From assembly GCA_027486795.1 (NCBI GenBank), contig JAIXOI010000053.1, positions 1-64,000 of the forward strand: a stretch of DNA of 64,000 nt, read 5' to 3'. This stretch comes from Sphingobacteriales bacterium (GTDB lineage Bacteria > Bacteroidota > Bacteroidia > Chitinophagales > CAIOSU01). The position numbers and the translations under genes were made by a program. Of the stretch, positions 53,831-62,387 are shown piece by piece; the stretch's first letter is position 1, and each line of letters starts with the position of its first letter. The notes beneath the pieces were generated by a model that had not been told where the DNA came from, searched no databases, and worked only from the letters and a program-made list of their open reading frames with translations.

Positions 53831-55288
53831 TTATTTGTTCGATTTCTCCATTATATAAGCAAACAGGGCATAACCCGTCAAATATCCGGCCTTAACCAAA
53901 TAGGGGTTTAAAGGTATAAAATGGGTGAAGTTGTAATCGAGTAGATAAATTGCAGCAGCCACTAGAATGTATATTGCAATGCGGCCCACTTGGTAGGGCA
54001 CAGGATAGTACTTGTTGCCGAGAATAAGCGATACTGTAGCCAAATAAACGTATACAATTAGCGTGGCCCAAGCCGAGCCCGTATAGCCATAAATAGGTAT
54101 CCACCAAACGTTGAGGGCAATGGTAAGCGCTGCAGCACTGAGCGCCACCCAGCCTCCAAGGCCCGTTTTGTCCGAAAGCTTGTACCAAATAGATAAGCTA
54201 ACATAAAGCCCAAAAAACAAGTTGGCCATCAAGAGGATAGGCACCACGTTCAACCCTTCATGAAATGCTGGGTTCCGAATGAACCACTTAAACACATCTA
54301 TAAACAGCGTTACCGTCAAAAAGATAAACGCCCCAACGAGGGCAAAGTAGTTGAGTATTTTGGCAAACAAATGTTTACTGTCCTTCTCTTTGGCTTGCGA
54401 GAAAAAGAACGGTTCGGCTGCGTAGCGGTATGCTTGTATAAAAATGGTCATGAGCATGGCCAACTTATAGTTAGCGCCATATATTCCCAGTTGGTACATG
54501 TTGGTATCTTGGTCGTGCGGCAACAGGTATTTCATCAATGCCCTATCAAGCGTTTCGTTTATAATACCAGCAAAGCCCACCACCACCAATGGCAGCCCGT
54601 AACTTACCATCCGTTTCCAAGTTTCGGCACTAAAGCCCGCGCTCAAGCCTCTAAAGGCTGGCAATAACAGCACCAGCGTAATAATGCTTGATATTAGGTT
54701 GATGATAAAAATGTAGCCCACACCTATGTTTGGGTCGTAGCACGAGGCCATCCAGCTGGTTTCTCCAGAATCAAAGGCGTTTTTGGCGAAGTATAGAAAA
54801 AACAGATTGAGTGTTACATTTACCCCAATACTAGCTAATCGCACCATAGCAAACCGCAATGGCTTGTTTTGTAACCTCAGGCGGGCAAATGGTAAGGCCG
54901 ATAGCGCATCCAAAGCCAATATCCAAGCAAACCAAGTAATATACTCGGGGTGATTAGGATAATCCATGGCGGCAGCAATGGGGCCAGATGCCAACGTAAA
55001 AATGATGGCAAAAGATATGGAACTTACCAAAAACGAAATGAGCGCCGAGCTGTATACCTGGTTATTGTCAGGTTCTTGGTTGGCAAACCGAAACAAGGCC
55101 GTCTCCATTCCGTAAGTAAGCAGCACTACTAAAAACCCCACATAAGCATATAGCTCCGTATAAATGCCAAATTGCTCCGGAGCAAGCTGCAGCGTATATA
55201 GCGGCACTAGTAAGTAGTTGAGCGAGCGGCCCAAAATGCTACTTATGCCATACAAAGCCGTTTGGCCTGCCAGTTTTTTAAGTGGATT
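53831..55288 (-). CDS. Polysaccharide flippase (Wzx-like, MATE/MVF superfamily)
   Basis: About 485 aa. The preferred start is TTG 55288 (MNPLKKLAGQT, then ALYGISSILGRSLNYLLVPL), because the upstream TTG at 55318 overlaps a TTAATTTG promoter-like sequence. About 12-14 TMs; the pattern of a first helix with GRSLNYLLVPLYT is typical of oligosaccharide flippases. It probably moves an undecaprenyl-linked surface polysaccharide unit. It is divergent from the deacetylase/GNAT operon, which may belong to the same pathway. Confidence 0.88.
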   Translation of the reverse strand, partial: NPLKKLAGQTALYGISSILGRSLNYLLVPLYTLQLAPEQFGIYTELYAYVGFLVVLLTYGMETALFRFANQEPDNNQVYSSALISFLVSSISFAIIFTLASGPIAAAMDYPNHPEYITWFAWILALDALSALPFARLRLQNKPLRFAMVRLASIGVNVTLNLFFLYFAKNAFDSGETSWMASCYDPNIGVGYIFIINLISSIITLVLLLPAFRGLSAGFSAETWKRMVSYGLPLVVVGFAGIINETLDRALMKYLLPHDQDTNMYQLGIYGANYKLAMLMTIFIQAYRYAAEPFFFSQAKEKDSKHLFAKILNYFALVGAFIFLTVTLFIDVFKWFIRNPAFHEGLNVVPILLMANLFFGLYVSLSIWYKLSDKTGLGGWVALSAAALTIALNVWWIPIYGYTGSAWATLIVYVYLATVSLILGNKYYPVPYQVGRIAIYILVAAAIYLLDYNFTHFIPLNPYLVKAGYLTGYALFAYIMEKSNK

Positions 55289-55453
55289 CAATAGTTTTTT
55301 ATGCTTTCGAGCAACCAAATTAACAACAAAAAGCGTTTAAGTAGAAATGATAGCCTTTTCGCAGGTTATAACCCATAATATTTTGATATTTTTGTTCTGT
55401 AAGATGGACATCAGGCGTTTATTGGATATAAACGGTTTGCAAACACGGTAATA

Positions 55454-56491
55454 ATGCAGCCAGTTAAAAATTTATTAGGCCAACTTGGTCGTCAGTTCTC
55501 AATACCCATGTTCATTGCTAAAACCGGCAAGCAATTAATCCTGCCCTTTTACCACACTATAAGCAACAACTACTTACCCCACATAGCCCATCTTTACAGA
55601 TACAATAATGAAGCAGAATTTGAGCGCGATTTAGATTTAATGCTCAAACATTTTGAGCCGATTACCTTGCAAGAGTTAATTGATTCGGAGGGAAATGGAG
55701 CATATTTTAGCAAGCCCTCTATGCATCTTAGTTTCGATGATGGGCTCAGGGAGTGTGCAGAAATAATTGCACCTATATTGCTGCGCAAGGGCATACCAGC
55801 TACCTTTTTTGTTAATAGTGGTTTTGTTGACAACCGTGGTCTGTTGTACCGTTTTAAGGTATCGTTGATAATGGACAAAATACAAAAGAGCGAAATAAGC
55901 CATGTTGAACTGGCTGCTATACAGGCTCTGATGCCAGAAGGAGCAAGAAAACCGAAGGATACGGACGAAATAAAAAAGCTGTTGGGCAAATTGGGTTATG
56001 AGCATCAGTTTGTGATTAATCAAATTGCGGATGTTTTTGAGATAGATTTTGGTGTGTTTTTGCGAAGCCACAAACCCTACATGACCAAAACTCAAATTCG
56101 CCAATTAGCTCAGTCTGGTTTTACTATCGGCGCCCATAGCATCGACCACCCAATATATAACAAGCTAGATATAGTGGAACAGCTGGAACAAACCACGGAG
56201 AGCTTGCATTATGTGCAGGAAGTTTTTCAAGTTCCTTATCGGGTGTTTGCTTTCCCATTTACCGACGATAGGGTAAGCGCAAGGTTTTTTGATGAATTGT
56301 ATAACCAAGGGGAGCCATTGGTGGACCTCAGTTTTGGCACCGCTGGCCTAAAAACCGACTTAAACGCAAAGCATTTGCAACGCATACCCATGGATGGGGG
56401 CAAGCTCAATGCGGAGCAAATTATAAAAACAGCCTACACAGCAAGTTTAGTGCAGCAAACCTTAGGCATAAACGAGGTAAAACGCCGCTAA
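55454..56491 (+). CDS. Polysaccharide deacetylase family protein
   Basis: 345 aa. The NodB domain carries LSFDDGLRE (metal and catalytic aspartates) and the second motif GAHSIDHP with its histidine pair, so the active site looks intact. An upstream section (DRYNN-like, with LPFYHTISNNYLPHI) is typical of cytoplasmic or peripheral deacetylases in Bacteroidota surface-glycan loci. It would remove N- or O-acetyl groups from a sugar. Its stop overlaps the start of the following GNAT gene by one base (TAATG). Confidence 0.88.
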   Translation: MQPVKNLLGQLGRQFSIPMFIAKTGKQLILPFYHTISNNYLPHIAHLYRYNNEAEFERDLDLMLKHFEPITLQELIDSEGNGAYFSKPSMHLSFDDGLRECAEIIAPILLRKGIPATFFVNSGFVDNRGLLYRFKVSLIMDKIQKSEISHVELAAIQALMPEGARKPKDTDEIKKLLGKLGYEHQFVINQIADVFEIDFGVFLRSHKPYMTKTQIRQLAQSGFTIGAHSIDHPIYNKLDIVEQLEQTTESLHYVQEVFQVPYRVFAFPFTDDRVSARFFDELYNQGEPLVDLSFGTAGLKTDLNAKHLQRIPMDGGKLNAEQIIKTAYTASLVQQTLGINEVKRR

Positions 56492-57576
56492 TGGAAATTA
56501 AAACCTACACGGCAGCCCAGTTGGTAGCGTTTACCCAAAGCCAGCAATTTAGTGAGTTGAAACACTTGCCCGTAAGCAAGCTTCGGGCCCTGTCGCATTT
56601 GCACAACCCTAGGTTGGATGCCGAAACGCCCATAATGTATACGGCATGGGTAAATGGTGAAGTGGCTGGCTACCGCATGGTGCTTTGCGACATCCTTTAT
56701 GCCAACGGACAAGCCCAACCAGTATGCTGGTATAGCTGCGTATGGGTAAACCCTGAATTGCGCGGCATAGGCATTGCAAAAGGCTTGGTAAACCGATGCT
56801 TGGAAGATTGGGGTGGGCGTATATTTGGCGCCGACGCCGTGCCCGAATCTAGGAACCTATACCTGAGCACCGGGCTCTATAAAGGCGAACTATACCTGGA
56901 AGGTACGCGGGCATACTTGCAGGCTAACTTTGCCGACATTATCATCAAAAAGAATCCAGCCCTATCCCTATTGAAACCTTTGCTAGCTATTGGCGATGGG
57001 ATATTAAATTTGTTAGTGCCCTCAAAAGCTACTAACCTGCCTAAAGGCGTTGAGGTTATTACATTCGTGGACGACAAAACGGAAGCTTTTATCCAACCGT
57101 ATTTGGATAAACTGCTTTTCCGTCGGGACAAAGACGACCTGAACTGGATAATTCAATACCCTTGGATACGGAGCGGTGAGCCCGACCACGAAAGCAAACG
57201 ATATTACTTCTCTTCGGTAGCGAAACGGTTTGAGTTTATACAGTGGCTATTGAAGGATGCTAATGGCGGAATGGTAGGCTACGCAATGCTTTCGGTACGC
57301 GACGGACACTTGAAAACGCCCTATGTTTTTGTGGAAGATGCGTATGTAGCAGTGCTGGCCAAGACCATAACAAACTACATGGTTGCCGAGAAGTTGGAGA
57401 TGCTCACTACCTTCCACTCGGGGCTTGCACAATATTTTAAGCAACACAAGCGGCCCTTTATCTTTGTTAAATCCATCCGAAGAGAGTATTTTGCTTCCAA
57501 TGCCGTAAGCCAGTATGTAAAAATGGGTGCAACGCCCAATATTTGCGACGGCGACGGCGACCAAGCATTTACCTAA
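56491..57576 (+). CDS. GNAT-type N-acetyltransferase with C-terminal extension
   Basis: 361 aa. The GNAT fold is in residues about 1-150: VNGEVAGYRMVLCDI followed by the acetyl-CoA site NPELRGIGIAKGLVNRC. A second, degenerate acyltransferase-like half (about 200-355) follows, similar to tandem GNATs. Its stop codon overlaps the next start by one base. It lies between a deacetylase and a FemAB/GNAT-like enzyme, so an acyl transfer to a cell-surface sugar or lipid is a reasonable guess. Confidence 0.78.
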   Translation: MEIKTYTAAQLVAFTQSQQFSELKHLPVSKLRALSHLHNPRLDAETPIMYTAWVNGEVAGYRMVLCDILYANGQAQPVCWYSCVWVNPELRGIGIAKGLVNRCLEDWGGRIFGADAVPESRNLYLSTGLYKGELYLEGTRAYLQANFADIIIKKNPALSLLKPLLAIGDGILNLLVPSKATNLPKGVEVITFVDDKTEAFIQPYLDKLLFRRDKDDLNWIIQYPWIRSGEPDHESKRYYFSSVAKRFEFIQWLLKDANGGMVGYAMLSVRDGHLKTPYVFVEDAYVAVLAKTITNYMVAEKLEMLTTFHSGLAQYFKQHKRPFIFVKSIRREYFASNAVSQYVKMGATPNICDGDGDQAFT

Positions 57577-58505
57577 TGGCCAACAAAAAGATATACCGCC
57601 AGTGGGCAGCAAACCACGAGCTGCCCTTGTTTCACCGCCCAGAGTGGTTAGATGTGGTATGCGAATGGAAAGCCGTGGTATATCAAAAAGGCACCGACGT
57701 TTGGGGCCTGTGGCCGTTGCCTGTTATCGAGCAAAAAGGATTTAATCGCATCATTCATCCCTATTTATCGCCTTATTTGGGTCCAATTGTGTTTTATCCT
57801 GAAGGGCAAAAGAATGCCAATCGCATTGCCCACGAAAAGGAAGTATTGGGCGAGCTAATAAAACAACTGCCCAGTTATGCCTCGTTAGATATAAAGTGCT
57901 TGCCCAGCCTTACCAATAGTTTGCCGTTCCATTGGGCGGGTTTAAACCAAACCACCCGCTATACTTACGTGCTCAATAACCTAACAGATACCGCCGCAAC
58001 CTTTGCCGATTTTAAAGATAATGTGCGCCGCGAAATACGCAAAGCGGAGAAGAGTTTAACCGTATCTGAGGCAACAACCATCAACGCCCTTTTCGATTTA
58101 AAGAAAGCTTCTTACCAAGCCAAAAAGCAAACCCTGCCTTTTGATTTGGCATTTGTTGAAGGAATATATAAAACCTTAACGACCAATAACTGGGGCCAAC
58201 TGCTAGAAGCCCGCGACCAGCAAGGGCATATACACGCTGCCGTGCTATTGGTGCACGACCACCAAACCATGCACTACCTGCTTGGCGCTGCCGACCCGGA
58301 GCACAACAATAGCGGTGCCATGAGCCTATTGCTTTGGCAAGGCATACAACTAGCGACTGAAAAAGGTTTGGCCTTCAACTTTGAAGGCAGCATGATACCC
58401 GCCATCGAGCGCTTTTTCAGTGCCTTTGGCGGCACGCTTACCCCCTACCACCACATCACCCACGAGCGCAGCACGCTGTTGAAGTTGAAGAAGTTGTTGG
58501 GGTGA
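57576..58505 (+). CDS. FemAB/CelD-like acyl- or aminoacyl-transferase
   Basis: 309 aa from ATG 57576, one base overlapping the upstream stop. A long frame to 57543 only adds MRRRRRPSIYL in the shadow of the previous gene. Two-lobed GNAT fold of the FemX/BioF2-like type, with DFKDNVRREIRKAEKSLTVS in the linker and NNSGAMSLLLWQGIQLATEK in the acyl-CoA or aminoacyl-tRNA lobe; the GSMIPAIERFFSAFGGTLTP ending is typical. It would add an acyl or aminoacyl group to a glycan precursor. Third gene of a tightly coupled operon. Confidence 0.75.
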   Translation: MANKKIYRQWAANHELPLFHRPEWLDVVCEWKAVVYQKGTDVWGLWPLPVIEQKGFNRIIHPYLSPYLGPIVFYPEGQKNANRIAHEKEVLGELIKQLPSYASLDIKCLPSLTNSLPFHWAGLNQTTRYTYVLNNLTDTAATFADFKDNVRREIRKAEKSLTVSEATTINALFDLKKASYQAKKQTLPFDLAFVEGIYKTLTTNNWGQLLEARDQQGHIHAAVLLVHDHQTMHYLLGAADPEHNNSGAMSLLLWQGIQLATEKGLAFNFEGSMIPAIERFFSAFGGTLTPYHHITHERSTLLKLKKLLG

Positions 58506-58514
58506 GGGCAATAA

Positions 58515-59144
58515 ATGATTATTTTCCTCATTTTTGTTAGCACACTACCTCCTCTACCCTTTTTGACTGAAGCAGAAATATTGGCCCTATTGCGCAGTGG
58601 CGACGAGCGCGCCTACCAGCAGGTGTATGACCAATACAGCAGTCGGGTATACAATACTGCCTTGGGCTATCTGCAAAACGCCACCGATGCAGAAGACATA
58701 ACGCAAGAGGTGTTTGTGGAGGTGTTCCGCTCGGTAGATAAGTTTAGGGGTGGGGCTAGTATTGGCACTTGGATATACCGCATTGCCATCAACAAATGTC
58801 TCGACCATATAAAGCACAGTAAGCGCAAAAAGCGCTTCGGCATTATGCGAAGCCTGTTCGGTGGAGATGACCAAGGGCAGGACCTCTCCTTGCCCGATTT
58901 TCTTCACCCAGGCATTGAGCTAGAGAACAAGGAGCGGGCGGCTATACTTTTTAAGGCCATAGGCCAATTAAATGAAAACCAACAAACCGCCTTTATACTT
59001 ACCCATATTGAAGACCTCAGCCAAAAGGAAGCGGCTGAGATTATGGATATTAGCGTAAAGGCCCTCGAATCGCTGATACAGCGGGCCAAGGCCAATTTAC
59101 GCGATAAGCTTAAAGATTTTTATAAAGGAGAGAAGGATTTGTGA
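58515..59144 (+). CDS. ECF RNA polymerase sigma factor
   Basis: 209 aa from ATG 58515; a TTG at the LTEAEILALL position would remove an atypical hydrophobic leader (MIIFLIFVSTLPPLPF) and is likely to be the real start. Region 2 is YNTALGYLQNATDAEDITQE, with RIAINKCLDHIK, and region 4 is EDLSQKEAAEIMDISVKALE with RAKANLRDKL. It is followed by a short membrane protein and a Spy-like protein, the usual arrangement for an envelope-stress sigma operon. Confidence 0.9.
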   Translation: MIIFLIFVSTLPPLPFLTEAEILALLRSGDERAYQQVYDQYSSRVYNTALGYLQNATDAEDITQEVFVEVFRSVDKFRGGASIGTWIYRIAINKCLDHIKHSKRKKRFGIMRSLFGGDDQGQDLSLPDFLHPGIELENKERAAILFKAIGQLNENQQTAFILTHIEDLSQKEAAEIMDISVKALESLIQRAKANLRDKLKDFYKGEKDL

Positions 59145-59172
59145 TAGAACAACGTCAAACTGATTGAACGCT

Positions 59173-59469
59173 ATGAACAATTTTGAACAACAACCAACAG
59201 ACGAACTGCAACCTTATTTGCATAGCATCAAAGGTATGCAACGTGCCAAAGCACCCGAGGGTATCTTTGATCGTGTTATGGAAGAAATAAATCGTCCAGT
59301 GGCGCGGATAGTGCCCATGAGCAGGCTTAGCTTAGTGGCTGCCTGCCTAGTGGCCTTGGTTGGGCTAAATATTGCAGTATTGGCCAGCAAGTCTACTAAC
59401 TCAAGGAATAACATTAGCCCTGCAGTTGATTATTACGGAACCAGTGCCGAGTATGGCTACAGTTACTAA
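59173..59469 (+). CDS. Small membrane protein, likely anti-sigma factor
   Basis: 98 aa from ATG 59173; a TTG at 59164 adds three residues. The cytoplasmic N-terminus (about 1-52, with LHSIKGMQRAKAPEGIFDRV) precedes one TM (about 53-75, LSLVAACLVALVGLNIAVLA) and a short periplasmic tail. Its position between an ECF sigma and a Spy-like protein and its topology suggest an anti-sigma factor, but no zinc-binding HxxxCxxC motif is present, so the identity is inferred from context. Confidence 0.6.
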   Translation: MNNFEQQPTDELQPYLHSIKGMQRAKAPEGIFDRVMEEINRPVARIVPMSRLSLVAACLVALVGLNIAVLASKSTNSRNNISPAVDYYGTSAEYGYSY

Positions 59470-59478
59470 CCCAAGGCC

Positions 59479-59952
59479 ATGAAAAAAGAAAACTTTTTGA
59501 TGATAGTAGTTGTGGCACTTTTAGTGCTCAACTTCGGCACATTGGGCTATTTGTTTCTGGGTAAAGGGCACCGCAATGGTGGCATGCCGCACCACCCACC
59601 AAAGCCCGACAAGGTTATAATAGAACGTTTGAAACTTACCCCAGCGCAAATTGAGGTATTCGAAGGCTTAAAACAGGAACACCGCGGCGGTATCAACCAA
59701 TTAAACGAAGCGTCAAAACAATTATACCAAGCGTACTTTGGCTTATTAAAAACCGACACTGCCGACATAGCTGCTGCGCAAGTTTTGGAACAACGATTGG
59801 CAGCGGTGCAGACGCAGAAAGATTCGGTTACGTTCAATCATTTTATCAAACTTCGTGCGCTATGCACCGAAGAGCAAAAGCCGTTGTTCGATGATTTTGT
59901 AGACGAACTGGGTGAAATATTGACAAGGCAACCGCCCAAGCCGAGGCCGTGA
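59479..59952 (+). CDS. Spy/CpxP-like periplasmic protein
   Basis: 157 aa. A single N-terminal TM or signal anchor (about 8-27) is followed by a histidine/proline-rich linker (GMPHHPPKPDK) and a helical LTPAQIEVFEGLKQEH region, the LTxxQ motif of Spy/CpxP chaperones, then helices to the end. It probably binds unfolded protein or metals in the periplasm and may be the sensor or effector of the ECF operon. Last gene of the operon, 9 nt after the preceding one. Confidence 0.75.
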   Translation: MKKENFLMIVVVALLVLNFGTLGYLFLGKGHRNGGMPHHPPKPDKVIIERLKLTPAQIEVFEGLKQEHRGGINQLNEASKQLYQAYFGLLKTDTADIAAAQVLEQRLAAVQTQKDSVTFNHFIKLRALCTEEQKPLFDDFVDELGEILTRQPPKPRP

Positions 59953-60045
59953 TGATAAAAAAGTAGACCTGATTTACTACAAACTATCCCCAACAGCTCG
60001 CAAAAGGTAGCCGCGGATTGGGGAAGATATGGCCAAGGGCAACGC

Positions 60046-62058
60046 TTAGTTATCCTGGTCGGCTTGATGCTGATTGATATCGCTAGGCTTCACAATCTCA
60101 AACTCTACTCGGCGGTTAATCTTCCGGTCTTCGTCGGTAAGTTCTTCTTTGATTATGGGCATAGTGCTACCATAACCTTGTGCGGTAATGCGGGTTGGGT
60201 CGATGCCGCCATTTTGGGTAAGGAAATCTTTAATGGCCACGGCACGCAAATGCGAAAGGGAAATGTTCTTTTCGGCATCGCCGCGGCTATCAGTATGGCC
60301 CGAAATGTTGAGCTGTAGCTTCGGGTTGTCAATTAGGTAATCCATTAACTTGTTCAAATCATCTTCCATGCCAGCGCTTATCTCGGCGCTGTTGGATGCA
60401 AACTCGATACTGGCAAACTGGATTTTAACGGTTTCGATGGCAGGCACTGCAATGGTCATGGTGGTATCGCCGTTAAGGTCGATGTGCTGCTCCACACGGA
60501 AAAAGTCTTCCCCTTGTATTACCAGCAGGTATTTATTGTTGTTAATCAAATCGAACTCAAAAGAGCCATCGGGGCGTACAAACTTAGGTGCTACTTCAAT
60601 GCCATTATCCAAATCGATAACCGATACAATACCTGCAAAAGGATTGCCTGTAACTGAATCGACGATAGAACCTTTGAAAACCGTGTAAGCTTCTGGCTGC
60701 GCTTCCATTGGTAGTGGGAAAGAAAACAAATCAACCTGCTTCATATCGCCCTTTTCGGAGCGGGCGTAGTATAGGTTTTCCGATTCCGAGTCGATGGTAA
60801 AGAAGTGCTCATCGCCCCAGCCGTTTACCAGCGGACCAATGTTTTTAGGCTCTTCCCATTGGGTACCGCTCCAGCGTGTTTTGTAAATGTCGAAGTTGCC
60901 GAAATTGAGCACTTGGTTATCGCTACTGAAATAAAACACATGGTGCACCGGGTGATAGAACGGGCTCAAATCGTTTCCACGGGTATTGATAATGGGGCCC
61001 ATATTTTGGGCAGGCATCCATTGACCGTGTTTGTTTTTGTAGGTGTAGTAAATGTCGTTGGCACCAAAACCACCTGGGCGGTCGCTTACAAAGTACAAAG
61101 TGTCTTCGGTATGCGAAAGTGCCGGGTGCGAGTCCCAGTGCTCGGTATTAACGTTAGGTCCAAGGCTTTTAATGTCGGCCCAAGTGCCATCGGGCTGTTT
61201 GGTAGCCATATATAAATCGCAGCGGCCCATGCCATCTGGCGATTCGCAACGCACAAAATATAGCGTATTGCCGTCTCGGGTAAGGTTAGGCGCGCCATCG
61301 TTATACTGGCTGTTGATGCCATCTAACGGCTGCGCTTCGGCCCATTCGCCATTATCGTCTTTGGTTGAGTAATAAATGTCTTCGTTAATATGCTCCACGC
61401 CTTTAATGGTCCGGCGGTTGCGCTTGGTACCAAAAAACAGCGTTTCGTTGTCGGCGCTTAATGATGGACCATAATCTTCGAATTGAGAATTGAGACTTTC
61501 GCCCATGTTCAAGAACACCCCTTTAGGCGGTATCAAAGAATCTACTTGTCGGCGAAAATCGACCAGCTCATAATAAAAAGAAATAGGAACGTAATAGTCT
61601 TTGTCGTTTACAGTAAGTTCTTCGTAAAACTGCCCGATTTTTTCGATGTGGCTCTCGCTGTGCCGCAACAATATGCGGTATAGCCACTTAGCATTTTCGG
61701 TTTCGCCTTGTTTTTGGTATAACTGAGCCAGCTTCCACATCAGCTCATAATCTTGGCCGAAGTTTTCACCACTAAAGTTGCTTACGTAATCTTCAAGTGC
61801 CAGTTTCAGTTCATCCAGTTTACCGGCAGCTTCCAGTTTTTCAATATTTTTCAGCTTTTTGGCATCCACATAATATACAGTCGAGGCAAGGTTGGTAAAC
61901 GCAACGGGGGGTTTTGAAAAATATTTCGGATTCGTATCGTTCGTTACCATATTGTTGTCGGCAATATGGTACTTAGTGCTATCCTGTGCTGCAATGGGCG
62001 CATGCACCGCTATGCCAGCAGTAAGTAACAGTCCTATTAAAAAATCGGTTGCCTTCAT
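60046..62058 (-). CDS. OmpA-family protein with TPR, beta-propeller and regulatory-like domain (PorE type)
   Basis: 670 aa. Order: signal peptide (ends PIAAQD); TPR-like helices (about 60-170); a PD40/TolB-type beta-propeller (about 195-430) with repeated FVSDRPGGFGANDIY-like blades; a carboxypeptidase-regulatory-like beta-sandwich (about 455-530); and an OmpA C-terminal domain with NISGHTDSRGDAEKNISLSH that binds peptidoglycan. This architecture is that of PorE of the type IX secretion system, which anchors the machinery at the envelope. Related OmpA/PD40 proteins exist, so PorE is the best guess only. Confidence 0.82.
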   Translation of the reverse strand: MKATDFLIGLLLTAGIAVHAPIAAQDSTKYHIADNNMVTNDTNPKYFSKPPVAFTNLASTVYYVDAKKLKNIEKLEAAGKLDELKLALEDYVSNFSGENFGQDYELMWKLAQLYQKQGETENAKWLYRILLRHSESHIEKIGQFYEELTVNDKDYYVPISFYYELVDFRRQVDSLIPPKGVFLNMGESLNSQFEDYGPSLSADNETLFFGTKRNRRTIKGVEHINEDIYYSTKDDNGEWAEAQPLDGINSQYNDGAPNLTRDGNTLYFVRCESPDGMGRCDLYMATKQPDGTWADIKSLGPNVNTEHWDSHPALSHTEDTLYFVSDRPGGFGANDIYYTYKNKHGQWMPAQNMGPIINTRGNDLSPFYHPVHHVFYFSSDNQVLNFGNFDIYKTRWSGTQWEEPKNIGPLVNGWGDEHFFTIDSESENLYYARSEKGDMKQVDLFSFPLPMEAQPEAYTVFKGSIVDSVTGNPFAGIVSVIDLDNGIEVAPKFVRPDGSFEFDLINNNKYLLVIQGEDFFRVEQHIDLNGDTTMTIAVPAIETVKIQFASIEFASNSAEISAGMEDDLNKLMDYLIDNPKLQLNISGHTDSRGDAEKNISLSHLRAVAIKDFLTQNGGIDPTRITAQGYGSTMPIIKEELTDEDRKINRRVEFEIVKPSDINQHQADQDN

Positions 62059-62387
62059 AGCTCAACCCTTTGGTTAATGCCCATTTCAATAGGGCAGATG
62101 TGGTAGTTCGGTATTTATACGTACTTATCCACAAAAAGTTTCCAAGGACCACCCTACTGTATTATGTAAGATATTGTTTTTCAGTGGATAAAGCTGTTAT
62201 TATGGGTACGTTAATAACCTACTTAAGGTTGCATGAGGGCAGAAGGGAGCTAAAACACTGCGATTTAGACCCTCGAACGAAAAAAAAGCACCTAGCGAAA
62301 GCAACGGTTTACCTTCAACCTGCAATATTTAAAACCGCCTTCGGTTTCCCATTTCCTCACATCGCCTCATTACCCTAACTTTACGGT
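62059..62387. other. Divergent intergenic region, mostly featureless
   Basis: No gene is supported; a plus-strand frame at 62070-62378 has no coding character. A TAACTTTA box at 62376-62383 ends 4 nt before the ATG of the last gene, suggesting a leaderless start. No clear promoter for the OmpA-family gene was identified. Confidence 0.4.

Noticed and set aside
55289-55318. Upstream TTG start for the flippase
   Set aside because: It overlaps a TTAATTTG promoter-like sequence and adds ten basic residues before the conserved N-terminal helix.
59987-60024. TCCCCAA/TTGGGGA inverted repeat between the convergent Spy-like and OmpA genes as a terminator
   Set aside because: The stem is only 7 bp with a 24-nt loop and no T tract follows on either strand.
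62070-62378. 102-codon ORF in the last intergenic region
   Set aside because: It has a basic, low-complexity translation, no promoter, and covers the divergent control region.
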